From: [Clostridium] scindens ATCC 35704
GTDB lineage: Bacteria; Bacillota; Clostridia; Lachnospirales; Lachnospiraceae
Length of the DNA stretch: 64,000 nt
NCBI RefSeq assembly: GCF_004295125.1
Contig: NZ_CP036170.1
Span: 310,001-374,000, forward strand
Reading direction: 5' to 3'
The position numbers and the translations under genes are program-made. The notes below the pieces were generated by a model. That model was not told the DNA's origin. It made no database searches and was given only the letters and a program-made list of their open reading frames with translations. This document shows, one piece after another, positions 8,428-15,872 of this stretch (position 1 is the stretch's first letter; the number at the start of each line of letters is the position of its first letter).

Positions 8428-8546
8428 TTAACGGGCCTCTGTACCCGTTAGCAGTAATATTTCTCGTGCCTTGCACTGCACTATCTGATTTTAGGGTTCA
8501 GCACCGCCGCGCTACCGAACGAACCGGGTTACGTCCCTCTGCATGC
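8428..8546 (-). other. structured late-operon leader between terminator and tRNA
   Basis: No reading frame with a ribosome-binding site was found. Two hairpins are visible on the minus strand: GGTTC...GAACC enclosing a GC-rich loop at about 8488-8518, and AACGGG-TACAGAGG-CCCGTT at about 8428-8447, directly before the tRNA. The region could be a tRNA 5' leader or an antitermination RNA; the sequence does not decide between them. Confidence 0.35.
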
Positions 8547-8579
8547 AAAAAACCACCGGAAGGATGTTCCTACCGATGG
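8547..8579 (-). terminator. intrinsic terminator between the late promoter and late genes
   Basis: CCATCGG...CCGGTGG with an inner AGGA/TCCT pair and an ACA loop forms an 11-bp stem with one T-T mismatch on the minus strand, followed by TTTTTT. It lies about 65 bases after the predicted late start site, so late transcription has to pass it. Confidence 0.8.
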
Positions 8580-8649
8580 CCCATTGCAAACTCAGGGGGA
8601 AGACATTGTGCACTGTCTAACGACCATACACTTTTGTCATTGTAATAAT

Positions 8650-8678
8650 AACATAAGTAAAACGGTCGGAACGGTCAA
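8650..8678 (-). promoter_or_regulatory. candidate late promoter with tandem repeats at -35
   Basis: Minus strand TTGACC (8673-8678) and TATGTT (8650-8655) are spaced by 17 bases. The -35 region carries a direct repeat GACCGTT-CC-GACCGTT. It begins right after the stop of the sigma-like regulator gene and points into the late genes. Confidence 0.6.
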
Positions 8679-8681
8679 ACA

Positions 8682-9140
8682 TTATTTTCTTATGCCAATT
8701 TCCCTTTCAAAAGCCTGCCTGCAACTTTCCGCCGTATGTGGGTGTCCCATTCTGCGTGCGATCTGTCCCCAACTCAGCGAATCATCCAGACACCTGTATC
8801 TGCATATCCTCCTTATGCGGCTGTCAGGAATGCTCTCTATGTACTGCTCTGCCTCCGTGATCTCCTTATCCAGCCTTGTGATTTGACGCTCAAGCATATT
8901 GCTGTATATGCGCTTGTACCTCAGCCGCTTTTCATACTCCGGCATCGGGAATCCGGTAATCCGCTTCGTGCCAAGCGGCTTCTTCCCTTTCTTTCCGCAT
9001 GTCACGGAGTCTGACACGACCGTGCCCTTATCCTCAAGCCTCTCTATCTCCCTGTCATTGTCCTCTTTCCTGCGCCGCAAATCAGATAACTCCTTTTTGT
9101 GGCTGCATAACTGAGTCAGTATGCTCTTGTCTATCTCCAT
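8682..9140 (-). CDS. phage transcriptional regulator with sigma region 4-like HTH (RinA/ArpU-like)
   Basis: This 152-residue protein has a long charged coiled coil at residues about 1-40 and 70-100, and a C-terminal helix-turn-helix (RRICRYRCLDD, then SWGQIARRMGHPHTAESCRQ) resembling sigma-70 region 4. Proteins of this build sit just before the terminase genes in many Firmicutes phages (RinA, ArpU groups) and activate late transcription. Here the gene is followed within a few bases by a promoter whose -35 carries a tandem repeat, a likely binding site. The start has AAGGAGAAGG. The regulatory role is inferred. Confidence 0.7.
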   Translation of the reverse strand: MEIDKSILTQLCSHKKELSDLRRRKEDNDREIERLEDKGTVVSDSVTCGKKGKKPLGTKRITGFPMPEYEKRLRYKRIYSNMLERQITRLDKEITEAEQYIESIPDSRIRRICRYRCLDDSLSWGQIARRMGHPHTAESCRQAFEREIGIRK

Positions 9141-9152
9141 CCTTCTCCTTCC

Positions 9153-10202
9153 CTATGCTGCCGCCCTTCGTCTTACGTCACGCAATGTGTCCGGCGTGGA
9201 CTCCGCATAATAGCGGCTCGTAACGTTCGGGTTGCTATGTCCAAGTATCTCCTGGATATCCCCAATGTCTACTCCCTGGTTCTTCAACTGCATTCCCAAG
9301 GTTTTTCGCATCTTGTGTGGATATACGCGGCACTTAAGCCCTGCGCGTCCGGCGATCGTCTTAAGAGATGCCCTGATTCCAGTCTTGTCAAGACGGTTAT
9401 GCGGCGATCTCTCCCACACAAATAATGCCTCGTTCTCATCCTTCCTGCTCTCCAAATACTTGCGGAGATGATACCTTGCCACCTCGTCCAGATAGATCAC
9501 TCGGTATCTTCCACCCTTCTCGCCAAGAATGGTCACATCTCCCGTATTCCAGTCGATGTCATCCCTATTGATCGGCACGATCTCGCCTACCCTGGCCCCG
9601 GTGCTTCTCAGGGCTTCTACCAATGCCCTGTCTCTCAGGGTAATGCATCCTTCCCTTAGTTCCTCCATCTGACCCGGCCTGAAATAGTCTATCGGCTTTC
9701 TGCGCTCCCTCTTCGGCTCCACGCATTCGACAGGATTGTATGTCACAAACTTCTCCTTGCGTAGCCATGTGAAGAATGCAGATAGATATCTGCGCTCGTT
9801 ATTGCAAGTGCTGGCCTGGTTCTTGCCTCTGTTGTTCTTCACGTTTCGATTCTCGTAATACCGGAGATAGTAGTCTATGTCTATCTCGTCTATGTCGGTA
9901 AGAGGCTTGTCTACCTGGGTAATAAGACGCGTTATCGCTCCTATATACTGATCCATCGTCTCTTTTGCCAGCCTGCTCTTCTTAAGCCTGTACAAGTCGA
10001 TAAGATAGTTATTCTTTTCCTCCGTGCTTGTATCCACTTTGGCCGGAAGGGTCGTGATCCGCTCCACATTCAGGAATACGAACTGTTCCTCTATTACTTT
10101 CTGTAGGATATCCAGTGTTACCGCGTCCAGATATACGGACATTTGCAGCATAATGTTGTTAATAATGTTGCTCTTAATATTTACATTCTCATTTGTATAC
10201 AT
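9153..10202 (-). CDS. second tyrosine recombinase
   Basis: This 349-residue protein has a SAM-like core-binding domain (about 60-165) and a complete catalytic domain: Arg204 in GARVGE, Lys229 in GEKGG, HKMR with His296 and Arg299, GHSNP with His322, and the tyrosine in SRYYAE (331 or 332). It is XerC/D-like rather than like the integrase at 23332, lacks an N-terminal arm-binding domain of that type and lies between the early and late modules. AAGGAGGAAATATT precedes the ATG. Possible roles are multimer resolution, control of an invertible segment or an alternative excision activity. Confidence 0.85.
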   Translation of the reverse strand: MYTNENVNIKSNIINNIMLQMSVYLDAVTLDILQKVIEEQFVFLNVERITTLPAKVDTSTEEKNNYLIDLYRLKKSRLAKETMDQYIGAITRLITQVDKPLTDIDEIDIDYYLRYYENRNVKNNRGKNQASTCNNERRYLSAFFTWLRKEKFVTYNPVECVEPKRERRKPIDYFRPGQMEELREGCITLRDRALVEALRSTGARVGEIVPINRDDIDWNTGDVTILGEKGGRYRVIYLDEVARYHLRKYLESRKDENEALFVWERSPHNRLDKTGIRASLKTIAGRAGLKCRVYPHKMRKTLGMQLKNQGVDIGDIQEILGHSNPNVTSRYYAESTPDTLRDVRRRAAA

Positions 10203-10223
10203 AATATTTCCTCCTTGGTATTG

Positions 10224-10301
10224 CCTAAGAAGAAGTCATATGATACAATCTTCTTAGGTGAATGAGCAGTGGAGATTATACTTTGGTCGGTATTCCACTG
10301 C
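10224..10301. repeat. two inverted repeats upstream of the second recombinase
   Basis: A perfect 10-bp inverted repeat CCTAAGAAGA (10224-10233) / TCTTCTTAGG (10249-10258) is followed by a 9-bp inverted repeat AGCAGTGGA / TCCACTGCT (about 10264-10301) that has a T-rich tail on the plus strand. They lie in the 170-bp gap before the recombinase start at 10202 and could be operator, leader hairpins or recombination sites. Confidence 0.55.
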
Positions 10302-10375
10302 TTGTTTTATTTTATTTTCAACGTACACTCACCCAATTTTTTTAAAATATACTCATCTACCGTATAGTGCGGCAG

Positions 10376-11062
10376 TCACTTTTCTTCTTCTGGTTTCTCG
10401 CACCTCTCAAATGCGATAACCCATACCCACGGATTCGCGTCCCAACCGTAACGATCAAGGTCTGCTTTCTTGATGGTGGAGTTCCATGTATACATAAATC
10501 CAACAAATGGCGGTTCAATCCAGCCACTGTTGTAGCAATCAGTACATGCGTATGCCGTTCCTCCACAGTGACAACGCTCTCCTTCAAAACCTTCCTTTAT
10601 TGCCTGCTCGTCATCAATATCCTGCAATCGCTCCACCCGTACATCCGTAACCTTAAGCCAGATACGGGCGGCTTCCTTTGGCATATGGATTGATGGTTTC
10701 CAATTGCAAATCTGTCCGCACTCTCTATCAATGCATCCGTAAATTGGATTATCCACGCTTGCTTTGAAACAATACTTATTATGTACAATTTGGCTATGTA
10801 TCGTATTCCTGCAACACTCTTGCCATGTTTCCCGGACATACAGAATATCTCCTGTCTGACAGGGCAGTTTAAGTTCTTTGTAAAAATCGAAGCACGCACC
10901 TTTTCCAACGGTTCCAAACAGCGCTTCCCATTCTTCACCATTAAACTTTACATCATATGTTCCATCCGGCAGGCCCTTAATCACCCGCCGCGTAACCGTC
11001 TTTCTCCCGTCCAGTATCGCCCGAACCATCTCGGTATTAAACAATATCGGCAATACACGCAT
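10376..11062 (-). CDS. ASCH-domain phage protein
   Basis: This 228-residue protein opens with RVLPILFNTEMVRAILDG followed by KTVTRR, the characteristic start of phage ASCH-fold (PUA-like) proteins. WxKVTDVRVERLQDI and EGF follow, then a four-cysteine insert CHCGGTAYACTDC, and it ends WVWVIAFERC. The fold binds RNA or modified bases; its function in phages is not established. RBS AAAGGAGTGATAAC precedes the ATG. It follows the methyltransferase by 14 bases in the early operon. Confidence 0.8.
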   Translation of the reverse strand: MRVLPILFNTEMVRAILDGRKTVTRRVIKGLPDGTYDVKFNGEEWEALFGTVGKGACFDFYKELKLPCQTGDILYVRETWQECCRNTIHSQIVHNKYCFKASVDNPIYGCIDRECGQICNWKPSIHMPKEAARIWLKVTDVRVERLQDIDDEQAIKEGFEGERCHCGGTAYACTDCYNSGWIEPPFVGFMYTWNSTIKKADLDRYGWDANPWVWVIAFERCEKPEEEK

Positions 11063-11076
11063 GTTATCACTCCTTT

Positions 11077-11922
11077 CTAAGTCAGAACTCCCGGAAAGTC
11101 CGATATGCTCATCTGACTATTTTCAAACTTTAGCATCTCATTTTTTGCTCTTCTGTAAAACGTGCGGTCAATTTCAAATCCAAATGCATTTCTTCCAAGT
11201 TCATGAGCCGCTCTTAATGTTGCTCCGCTCCCGCAACACGGGTCTATTACCACATCACCGGGATCTGTGAATGTCTCTATTAACTTTTTAAGCACTTTCA
11301 CGCTTTTCTGTGCTGGATGGATTTTCGGAACATCCTTCCCGTCACGCTCCCACATAAACCAGTTAAACACCATATGACCTGTTCCCGGTATCGTCTTGCC
11401 GTTTTCGTCTGACTTTACACCGTTTCGAAATTTTGGAAGCCTGTCACGATAAAGTAACAAGGCGTATTCTGTAGCACCTACAATCCTCATATTTGCTTTT
11501 AATACCTGTGGACTGTAGTTTTTGCAAAACACAAGCGGTATGTAATGCACGAACCCATGCTTTTCTGCCGCTTTTATTAGAGTCTGTATCTGTTCAAAAC
11601 TGCAAAACACGATCATGCATGGAGAATCGCTGCTCCTTCCTCTTCGCACTGGCTTCTTATCATCTCTCTTTAACATCTTTGAACAAAAATGAAAATATTC
11701 GTAAAGATTGAAGTTAAAATCTGAATTAAACGCTGCCTTACCGGCGAGCCTACTCTCTCCATTCCTATTGTCACCTCCGTTATACCACATTGGATTGCTT
11801 CCGTAAAAATTGTTCCCCACATTATATGGCACATCTGCAATAACTAACTGTGCTCTTGGTATTGCATATCTTTTGTAATTCTGCATAGAATCACGATAAA
11901 TCTCGCATTTTAATTTACTCAT
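11077..11922 (-). CDS. DNA methyltransferase (N4-cytosine/N6-adenine type)
   Basis: This 281-residue enzyme has the catalytic motif ADVPYNVG (DVPY at residues 30-33) before the SAM-binding motif DPCCGSGAT (227-233), the order of the beta class. An HPAQKSVKVLKKLI motif (about 202-215) is also typical. The DPPY-type motif is DVPY, a small departure. No restriction partner is adjacent, so it is an orphan that may protect phage DNA from host restriction. Its ATG overlaps a TGA of a short upstream frame. Confidence 0.9.
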   Translation of the reverse strand: MSKLKCEIYRDSMQNYKRYAIPRAQLVIADVPYNVGNNFYGSNPMWYNGGDNRNGESRLAGKAAFNSDFNFNLYEYFHFCSKMLKRDDKKPVRRGRSSDSPCMIVFCSFEQIQTLIKAAEKHGFVHYIPLVFCKNYSPQVLKANMRIVGATEYALLLYRDRLPKFRNGVKSDENGKTIPGTGHMVFNWFMWERDGKDVPKIHPAQKSVKVLKKLIETFTDPGDVVIDPCCGSGATLRAAHELGRNAFGFEIDRTFYRRAKNEMLKFENSQMSISDFPGVLT

Positions 11923-11999
11923 TCTTCTGAAAGGAACCGATGCATCTTCACTCTGGCCAGAGTTCCGACTCCTTTCTTTAAATTTTCATTGACTAAACC

Positions 12000-12158
12000 C
12001 TAATTATCCTCAGTTAATGCCTTACTCTTATGAATCATTAATTCCCGCACCACACACTGAAAATCAGCATACAAATCAGCCACCTGCTCAAAATCCAGAC
12101 AGTCCGCGAATTGTTCTTCCATGAAGGCTCTGGTTTCGTCGTTCACACACCTTTTCAT
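12000..12158 (-). CDS. small phage protein, 52 aa
   Basis: The start at MKRCVNDETR (12158) has CTGGAGGAGAATAAAA upstream; an earlier in-frame ATG lacks this. The product is an acidic, helical protein with two cysteines (CLDFEQVADLYADFQCVV). I do not recognise the family. The stop is TAG, and the same frame stays open for another 24 codons up to the methyltransferase start. Confidence 0.6.
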   Translation of the reverse strand: MKRCVNDETRAFMEEQFADCLDFEQVADLYADFQCVVRELMIHKSKALTEDN

Positions 12159-12181
12159 TTTTATTCTCCTCCAGAAAAATC

Positions 12182-12406
12182 CTAATTTGAAATTATTGGC
12201 AAAAATTGAAATGTCCATGCCTCATCCATAATTGATACGATATTTCCATCTTCATTGATTGCCAAAACCTCGATCCTATTGGGCTTGATCACCGTTTCCC
12301 TTGCTTCCCAGTTGATATCATCTGGCATCCTAACATTCATTAGTGCTACGGCATTCAGTATCTTGTCTCCGTGTACCACCTTAAACCTGCTTAAATCAAT
12401 TATCAT
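12182..12406 (-). CDS. small phage protein, 74 aa
   Basis: The start MIIDLSRFKVVHGD at 12406 is supported by GGAGGAAACGAAT; an ATG-rich extension upstream overlaps that site. The sequence alternates hydrophobic and polar residues (KILNAVALMNV, NRIEVLAINEDGNIVSI), suggesting a small beta-barrel or sheet protein. It is unrecognised and lies between the two methyltransferase genes in the early operon. Confidence 0.65.
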   Translation of the reverse strand: MIIDLSRFKVVHGDKILNAVALMNVRMPDDINWEARETVIKPNRIEVLAINEDGNIVSIMDEAWTFQFLPIISN

Positions 12407-12432
12407 ATTCGTTTCCTCCATCAAATGCTAAT

Positions 12433-13224
12433 TTAGATAACCAACGATATCTGTGTGCTATCAAGGTTATAATTCATCCACAATGTTTCCGTCCTTTTCC
12501 GTCCACCTTCGGCTCTTGTATCCTTCTGTGTTTTATTCCACCCAGTAAGCATGCTGTTATATAGGTCGTTATCATATCCTGATATCAGCACCTTTCCTGG
12601 ATGTCTGGTAAGCATCCCCAATAATTCTTTATGCTCTTCATCGGACATTTCACATTTATATAAATAATTCTTACGTGTCCCATGTAGATATGGAGGATCC
12701 GCATAAATAAATACATCCTCTGTGTCATATCTCCCAATCAGTTCTTCGGCCGGAAGTTTCTCAATCTGCACTTCTCTTAATCTCTCCGATGCCAATTCTA
12801 TCGTATCAGGAAGTGCCGCCCATGCTCTGGCTGGATTTGGTGAATTCTTTTGCTGACCAGATTTAAAGCCGTTCCGGTACAAATTTCCACATCCAAAACC
12901 CATCCAGCACTTAATGGCAAACCTCCTCGCATTCTCCAGTTCATCCTCTGTCTGTTCATATGCAGCTTCATATTCACTTCTGGAGAATGGTGTCAACTCA
13001 ATCGCTCTCCTCAACTCTGATTCTCTATCTCTCACAATTCGAAAGAAGTTTACAACCTCTCCATCTAAGTCATTAACTGTCTCGATATGACTTTTCGGCT
13101 TGTTAAAAAGTACAGCCAGGCTTCCGGCGAAAGGTTCTAAATACACATCATGCTTTGGTATATATTCACATATCCACGGTGCAAGACGATTCTTTGCTCC
13201 TGGATATCTCAGCACACTCTTCAT
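12433..13224 (-). CDS. D12-class N6-adenine DNA methyltransferase (Dam-like)
   Basis: This 263-residue enzyme has the alpha-class order: the SAM-binding start LRYPGAKNRLAPWI (residues 5-18), PFAG (31-34), and catalytic DPPY at 176-179. These are the Dam/phage D12 signatures. The start at MKSVLRYPGAK is set by GGAAGGAGGATCT. It is the second methyltransferase in 2 kb, with no nuclease partner, and probably alters adenines in a specific site of phage DNA. Its 5' end lies inside the preceding 60-codon gene. Confidence 0.92.
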   Translation of the reverse strand: MKSVLRYPGAKNRLAPWICEYIPKHDVYLEPFAGSLAVLFNKPKSHIETVNDLDGEVVNFFRIVRDRESELRRAIELTPFSRSEYEAAYEQTEDELENARRFAIKCWMGFGCGNLYRNGFKSGQQKNSPNPARAWAALPDTIELASERLREVQIEKLPAEELIGRYDTEDVFIYADPPYLHGTRKNYLYKCEMSDEEHKELLGMLTRHPGKVLISGYDNDLYNSMLTGWNKTQKDTRAEGGRKRTETLWMNYNLDSTQISLVI

Positions 13225-13348
13225 AGATCCTCCTTCCTCCGCTAAATGCCAGCATACCATACTGCGGAATATTGTTTTCGCTATGCAGGACAGGTGTCAT
13301 CATAATATCCCCAGTTCCAAATATTAACTTCGCCTTTCCATTTACCAT
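13166..13348 (-). CDS. small phage protein, 60 aa, overlapping the D12 methyltransferase start
   Basis: The start has a strong ribosome-binding site (TAAAGGAGAAAAACA). The first 40 residues (KAKLIFGTGDIMMTP, then YGMLAFSGG) look like a real small beta-rich phage protein. The last 20 residues overlap the methyltransferase gene by 59 bases in another frame and are low-quality sequence, so the natural end may have been altered by a frameshift. The family is unknown to me. Confidence 0.5.
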   Translation of the reverse strand: MVNGKAKLIFGTGDIMMTPVLHSENNIPQYGMLAFSGGRRIYEECAEISRSKESSCTVDM

Positions 13349-13367
13349 TGTTTTTCTCCTTTAAATC

Positions 13368-13628
13368 CTAATATCCGTTTACCCAGTCTAAATATTCCAG
13401 TCCGAGCCAGTTCTTGAAGCACGCAAGATTTCTGCATTCTGAATAATCGTGGTTTTTTGTTCCGCAAAAAATATCACAATTTCTGCACATTTCATGCAAT
13501 TCTTCGCAGCTATCTTTTTGATTCAAATACGGCTTTCTACTCTGATATACTTCTTCTAACTGCCTTTCTGTTTTTTCTTTCAGCATATATACCTCCGCTA
13601 AACGCCCAATCTTCTCACTTAAATCCAT
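13368..13628 (-). CDS. cysteine-rich small phage protein
   Basis: This 86-residue protein has an N-terminal coiled-coil helix and five cysteines in CEELHEMCRNCDIFCGTKNH, plus one in CRNLACF, which could bind a metal. No separate ribosome-binding site is visible; the ATG begins a few bases after the stop of the upstream PAPS-reductase-like gene, so it is probably translated by coupling. No family is recognised. Confidence 0.6.
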   Translation of the reverse strand: MDLSEKIGRLAEVYMLKEKTERQLEEVYQSRKPYLNQKDSCEELHEMCRNCDIFCGTKNHDYSECRNLACFKNWLGLEYLDWVNGY

Positions 13629-13632
13629 CGGC

Positions 13633-14748
13633 TCATGGTTCTTCTTCGTCTATCCATACGTTACAACCGCATTTTTTATTTATGTACTCAATTACTTTCC
13701 TGTACCCTAATCCGCCTTCCTCTACTGGTTTTACTGCAAATTTATAGGTTTGTGGCTCTATCTGCTTTAATCTCTTTAATCTCTCTGTATCGAATTGAAT
13801 ACCAAAGAGACATAATTTGCACCCCGTTCTTTGTTCTCCTGTAAATCTTAGTTCCCCGTTTTCTTCTACTAATTTTCCATATACAAAAAACGTAGGTAAA
13901 TCATATTTTTTTATATATTCCAGGACGTTCTTTTCTAACCAAAATCCCATAGGTTTTACCATTATCTTTTTTCCGCTTGTAACAAAACACCCTGTTTTTT
14001 TGTATTTACTCCTTCGGTTTTGGCTTTCTTCTGCCATTTCTCCAATTATCGCTATTGACCCTATATCATTTTGTATTCTTTTCTGTGGTATTTTCTTTAA
14101 GATCGTACAGCATTCTTCCGATACCTCAAAATCTGCAATTATTAACGGTCTCCACTTTTTTGGTAGCCTAGATTGTGTCGCCCCTTCTGTATTATCTTTT
14201 CTTATTCCTGTAAGGTATAGCACTACCGTATTGCTTGCCCCTAGTTTTCTTAATAAATTTGCGCTTTCTATTCCGTTATCTAATTTGTCGCTTATATCTT
14301 CCCATTTTATTTTTTCTTTCTTTATCCATTTTCTTATATCTCGAACTTTTCTACATGTTGTTTTACTTACTACCGGGTAGCCTATATCTTTTACTACCTC
14401 GTAATACGTCTTTTCCCCTCTTACGACATACAAACGTATCTTTATATCGTGTTTCCTTTCCATTAGATCACAATATTCTTTGACAAATAGTTCCATTTTC
14501 GCAAATTCATTTGACGTATTAGAAAATACCACATTTAATGGCTTTTTCCCGTGTTCTTCTTCGCTCTTTTTCCACATCCACGCTGTCATATCTAATAACA
14601 CCTGGCTGTCTTTCCCTCCGCTAAAACTTACAGATATATTCCATTTGTGCATTATGCACGCCTTTAATATCGTTTGAATTGTATAATTTTCTTTTTGTAT
14701 TGTCGTCCAACTCTCTCTTTCTCTTAATTCTTCTTCACTCATTGCCAT
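13633..14748 (-). CDS. PAPS reductase / PP-loop family phage protein
   Basis: This 371-residue protein has the adenosine 5'-phosphosulfate reductase fold. The PP-loop SFSGGKDSQVLLD (SGGKDS at 43-48) binds ATP or an adenylylated substrate. Later cysteines (RTGCKLCLFG, KKCGC) could hold a cluster or a persulfide. Homologues include phage PAPS reductases and DndC-type enzymes, so the substrate is open: sulfate assimilation or DNA sulfur modification. The gene begins within the 3' end of the parA fragment with AGAGGTAAAAAGAA upstream, and two DNA methyltransferases follow. Confidence 0.85.
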   Translation of the reverse strand: MAMSEEELRERESWTTIQKENYTIQTILKACIMHKWNISVSFSGGKDSQVLLDMTAWMWKKSEEEHGKKPLNVVFSNTSNEFAKMELFVKEYCDLMERKHDIKIRLYVVRGEKTYYEVVKDIGYPVVSKTTCRKVRDIRKWIKKEKIKWEDISDKLDNGIESANLLRKLGASNTVVLYLTGIRKDNTEGATQSRLPKKWRPLIIADFEVSEECCTILKKIPQKRIQNDIGSIAIIGEMAEESQNRRSKYKKTGCFVTSGKKIMVKPMGFWLEKNVLEYIKKYDLPTFFVYGKLVEENGELRFTGEQRTGCKLCLFGIQFDTERLKRLKQIEPQTYKFAVKPVEEGGLGYRKVIEYINKKCGCNVWIDEEEP

Positions 14749-15256
14749 TTCTTTTTACCTCTTTCGTCAATTCCATATATTCTAATGCCAGGTTTTTATA
14801 GTCCCGTGTCGCTGCGCTTCTCGGCGTTACTTCTACCAGGCTCTTTCCCTTCTCAAACGTCCAGGCGTTAACCTTCTTACTGTGTCTGATATGCGTATAG
14901 AACGTGCTGTAAGTGCTTTTCTGTAACGCTTCTTCGCCTTTGACTACCTCTATATCGTTCGTAAACATGGTAACAAGGCACTTTACCAGTGATAAGCCCA
15001 GGTTATACGGTCTTACTTCCTCTATTACCTCTGTCAGTTCTTCCATTCCGTCTAAGGCGTTCTTATCTGCCTTAATCGGTATAATTACGTCGTTTGCTGC
15101 TGCCAGGACGTTAAGTACATTGATTCCCACACCTGGCGGGCAATCAATAAAGCAATAGTCGTAACGGTCTTCTACTTGGTCTAATACTTCCTTAAGCCTT
15201 GTCATTTGATTAGCTTCCCGATCTAACATAAGGTCAACTGCTGCCGCGTCTAAATG
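14735..15256 (-). pseudogene. 5'-truncated ParA-family partition ATPase
   Basis: The reading frame encodes only the C-terminal part of a ParA protein: LDAAAVDLM upstream of the first ATG, Walker B YCFIDCPPG, then NDVIIPIKADKNALDGMEEL and GLSLVKCLVTMF, typical of this family. The N-terminal 90-100 residues with the Walker A motif (KGGVGKT) are absent; an in-frame stop lies at 15257-15259, directly after the next gene. It cannot bind ATP properly. A deletion that joined it to the upstream small gene explains the layout. The ATG at 15229 has no clear ribosome-binding site. Confidence 0.8.
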
Positions 15257-15261
15257 CTAAG

Positions 15262-15450
15262 TTATTGATTATCCCGTACCAATTCTGTTTCCTCGTAATG
15301 TCCTTGTTGTCCGTTGCTATGCTCTACCCATACCGTTCCATCACCACAAACTTCCACAACAACACCAGTGATATACTCTGCTGGATTTAGAAACCACCTT
15401 ACTTTATCTCCATCCTTGAATCCTTGTTTTTTCTTATGTTTCATAGCCAT
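15262..15450 (-). CDS. small phage protein, 62 aa, KOW/SH3-like
   Basis: The protein has a basic start (MAMKHKKKQG) and a beta pattern GDKVRWFLNPAEYITGVVVEV ... TVWVEHSNGQQGHYEETELV typical of a small SH3/KOW barrel. GGAGGTAAGAAGTAAGT precedes the ATG with a longer than usual spacing. Its role is unknown; it ends directly before the parA remnant, so it may lie at a deletion junction. Confidence 0.6.
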   Translation of the reverse strand: MAMKHKKKQGFKDGDKVRWFLNPAEYITGVVVEVCGDGTVWVEHSNGQQGHYEETELVRDNQ

Positions 15451-15452
15451 AC

Positions 15453-15731
15453 TTACTTCTTACCTCCTTCTCCAGCATATACGAATATGCGTATCTCATT
15501 TCCGTCACTGCCGTCATTCTCAATCTCTATGCGCCCGTTGTATACGGATTCCCTGACTCCCTCCCCGTATACTATTACCGTGCCCGTAAGGCATGGCTCC
15601 GGCTCTGTTATCACAAGCGGCTGCGCCTCTGGCTCCGGCTGGTCAGGCTCCGCATTTAGATGCATCCTCACGGCTACCGCCGCCGCAAGCAGAATCAGGA
15701 TGATTGCCGCTGCTATCAGTTTCTTCCTCAT
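15453..15731 (-). CDS. small membrane-anchored phage protein
   Basis: This 92-residue protein has one N-terminal membrane or signal segment (residues about 4-21, LIAAAIILILLAAAVAV) and a short proline- and glutamate-rich linker. A small external beta domain follows (TVIVYGEGVRESVYNGRIEI). No lipobox cysteine is present. It is the kind of small inner-membrane protein phages use for host effects, but its function is unknown. Confidence 0.6.
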   Translation of the reverse strand: MRKKLIAAAIILILLAAAVAVRMHLNAEPDQPEPEAQPLVITEPEPCLTGTVIVYGEGVRESVYNGRIEIENDGSDGNEIRIFVYAGEGGKK

Positions 15732-15733
15732 GG

Positions 15734-15871
15734 CTATTTTCCTCTCTTGATGATCTTCCTCTTCCGCTTGGTGCCTCCGTACCTGAATGCGTTCATGTTC
15801 CCAGGCTTGACATTAGGAACTACGATCTGCTGCTTGCCGGAAGAGTGCGTGTATCTGTTGTTTTCGAACAT
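15734..15871 (-). CDS. small basic phage protein, 45 aa
   Basis: This short frame was found by its ribosome-binding site GGAGGATATGAC. The product starts MFENNRYTHSSGKQQ and ends in a highly basic tail (TKRKRKIIKRGK), consistent with nucleic acid binding. It fits tightly between its neighbours: its start overlaps the end of the upstream gene and its stop lies 2 bases before the next start. The family is not recognised. Confidence 0.6.
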   Translation of the reverse strand: MFENNRYTHSSGKQQIVVPNVKPGNMNAFRYGGTKRKRKIIKRGK

Positions 15872-15872
15872 G

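Noticed and set aside
8258-8476. Extension of the GNAT-like gene upstream to position 8476
   Set aside because: It would read through the tRNA-Ile gene, and the start at 8257 has a good ribosome-binding site.
8428-8546. A second tRNA gene
   Set aside because: A GGTTCG-like segment is present, but no acceptor and anticodon arms could be paired.
8307-8645. Plus-strand open frame of 112 codons
   Set aside because: It lies antisense to the tRNA and terminator, has no ribosome-binding site and no protein-like composition.
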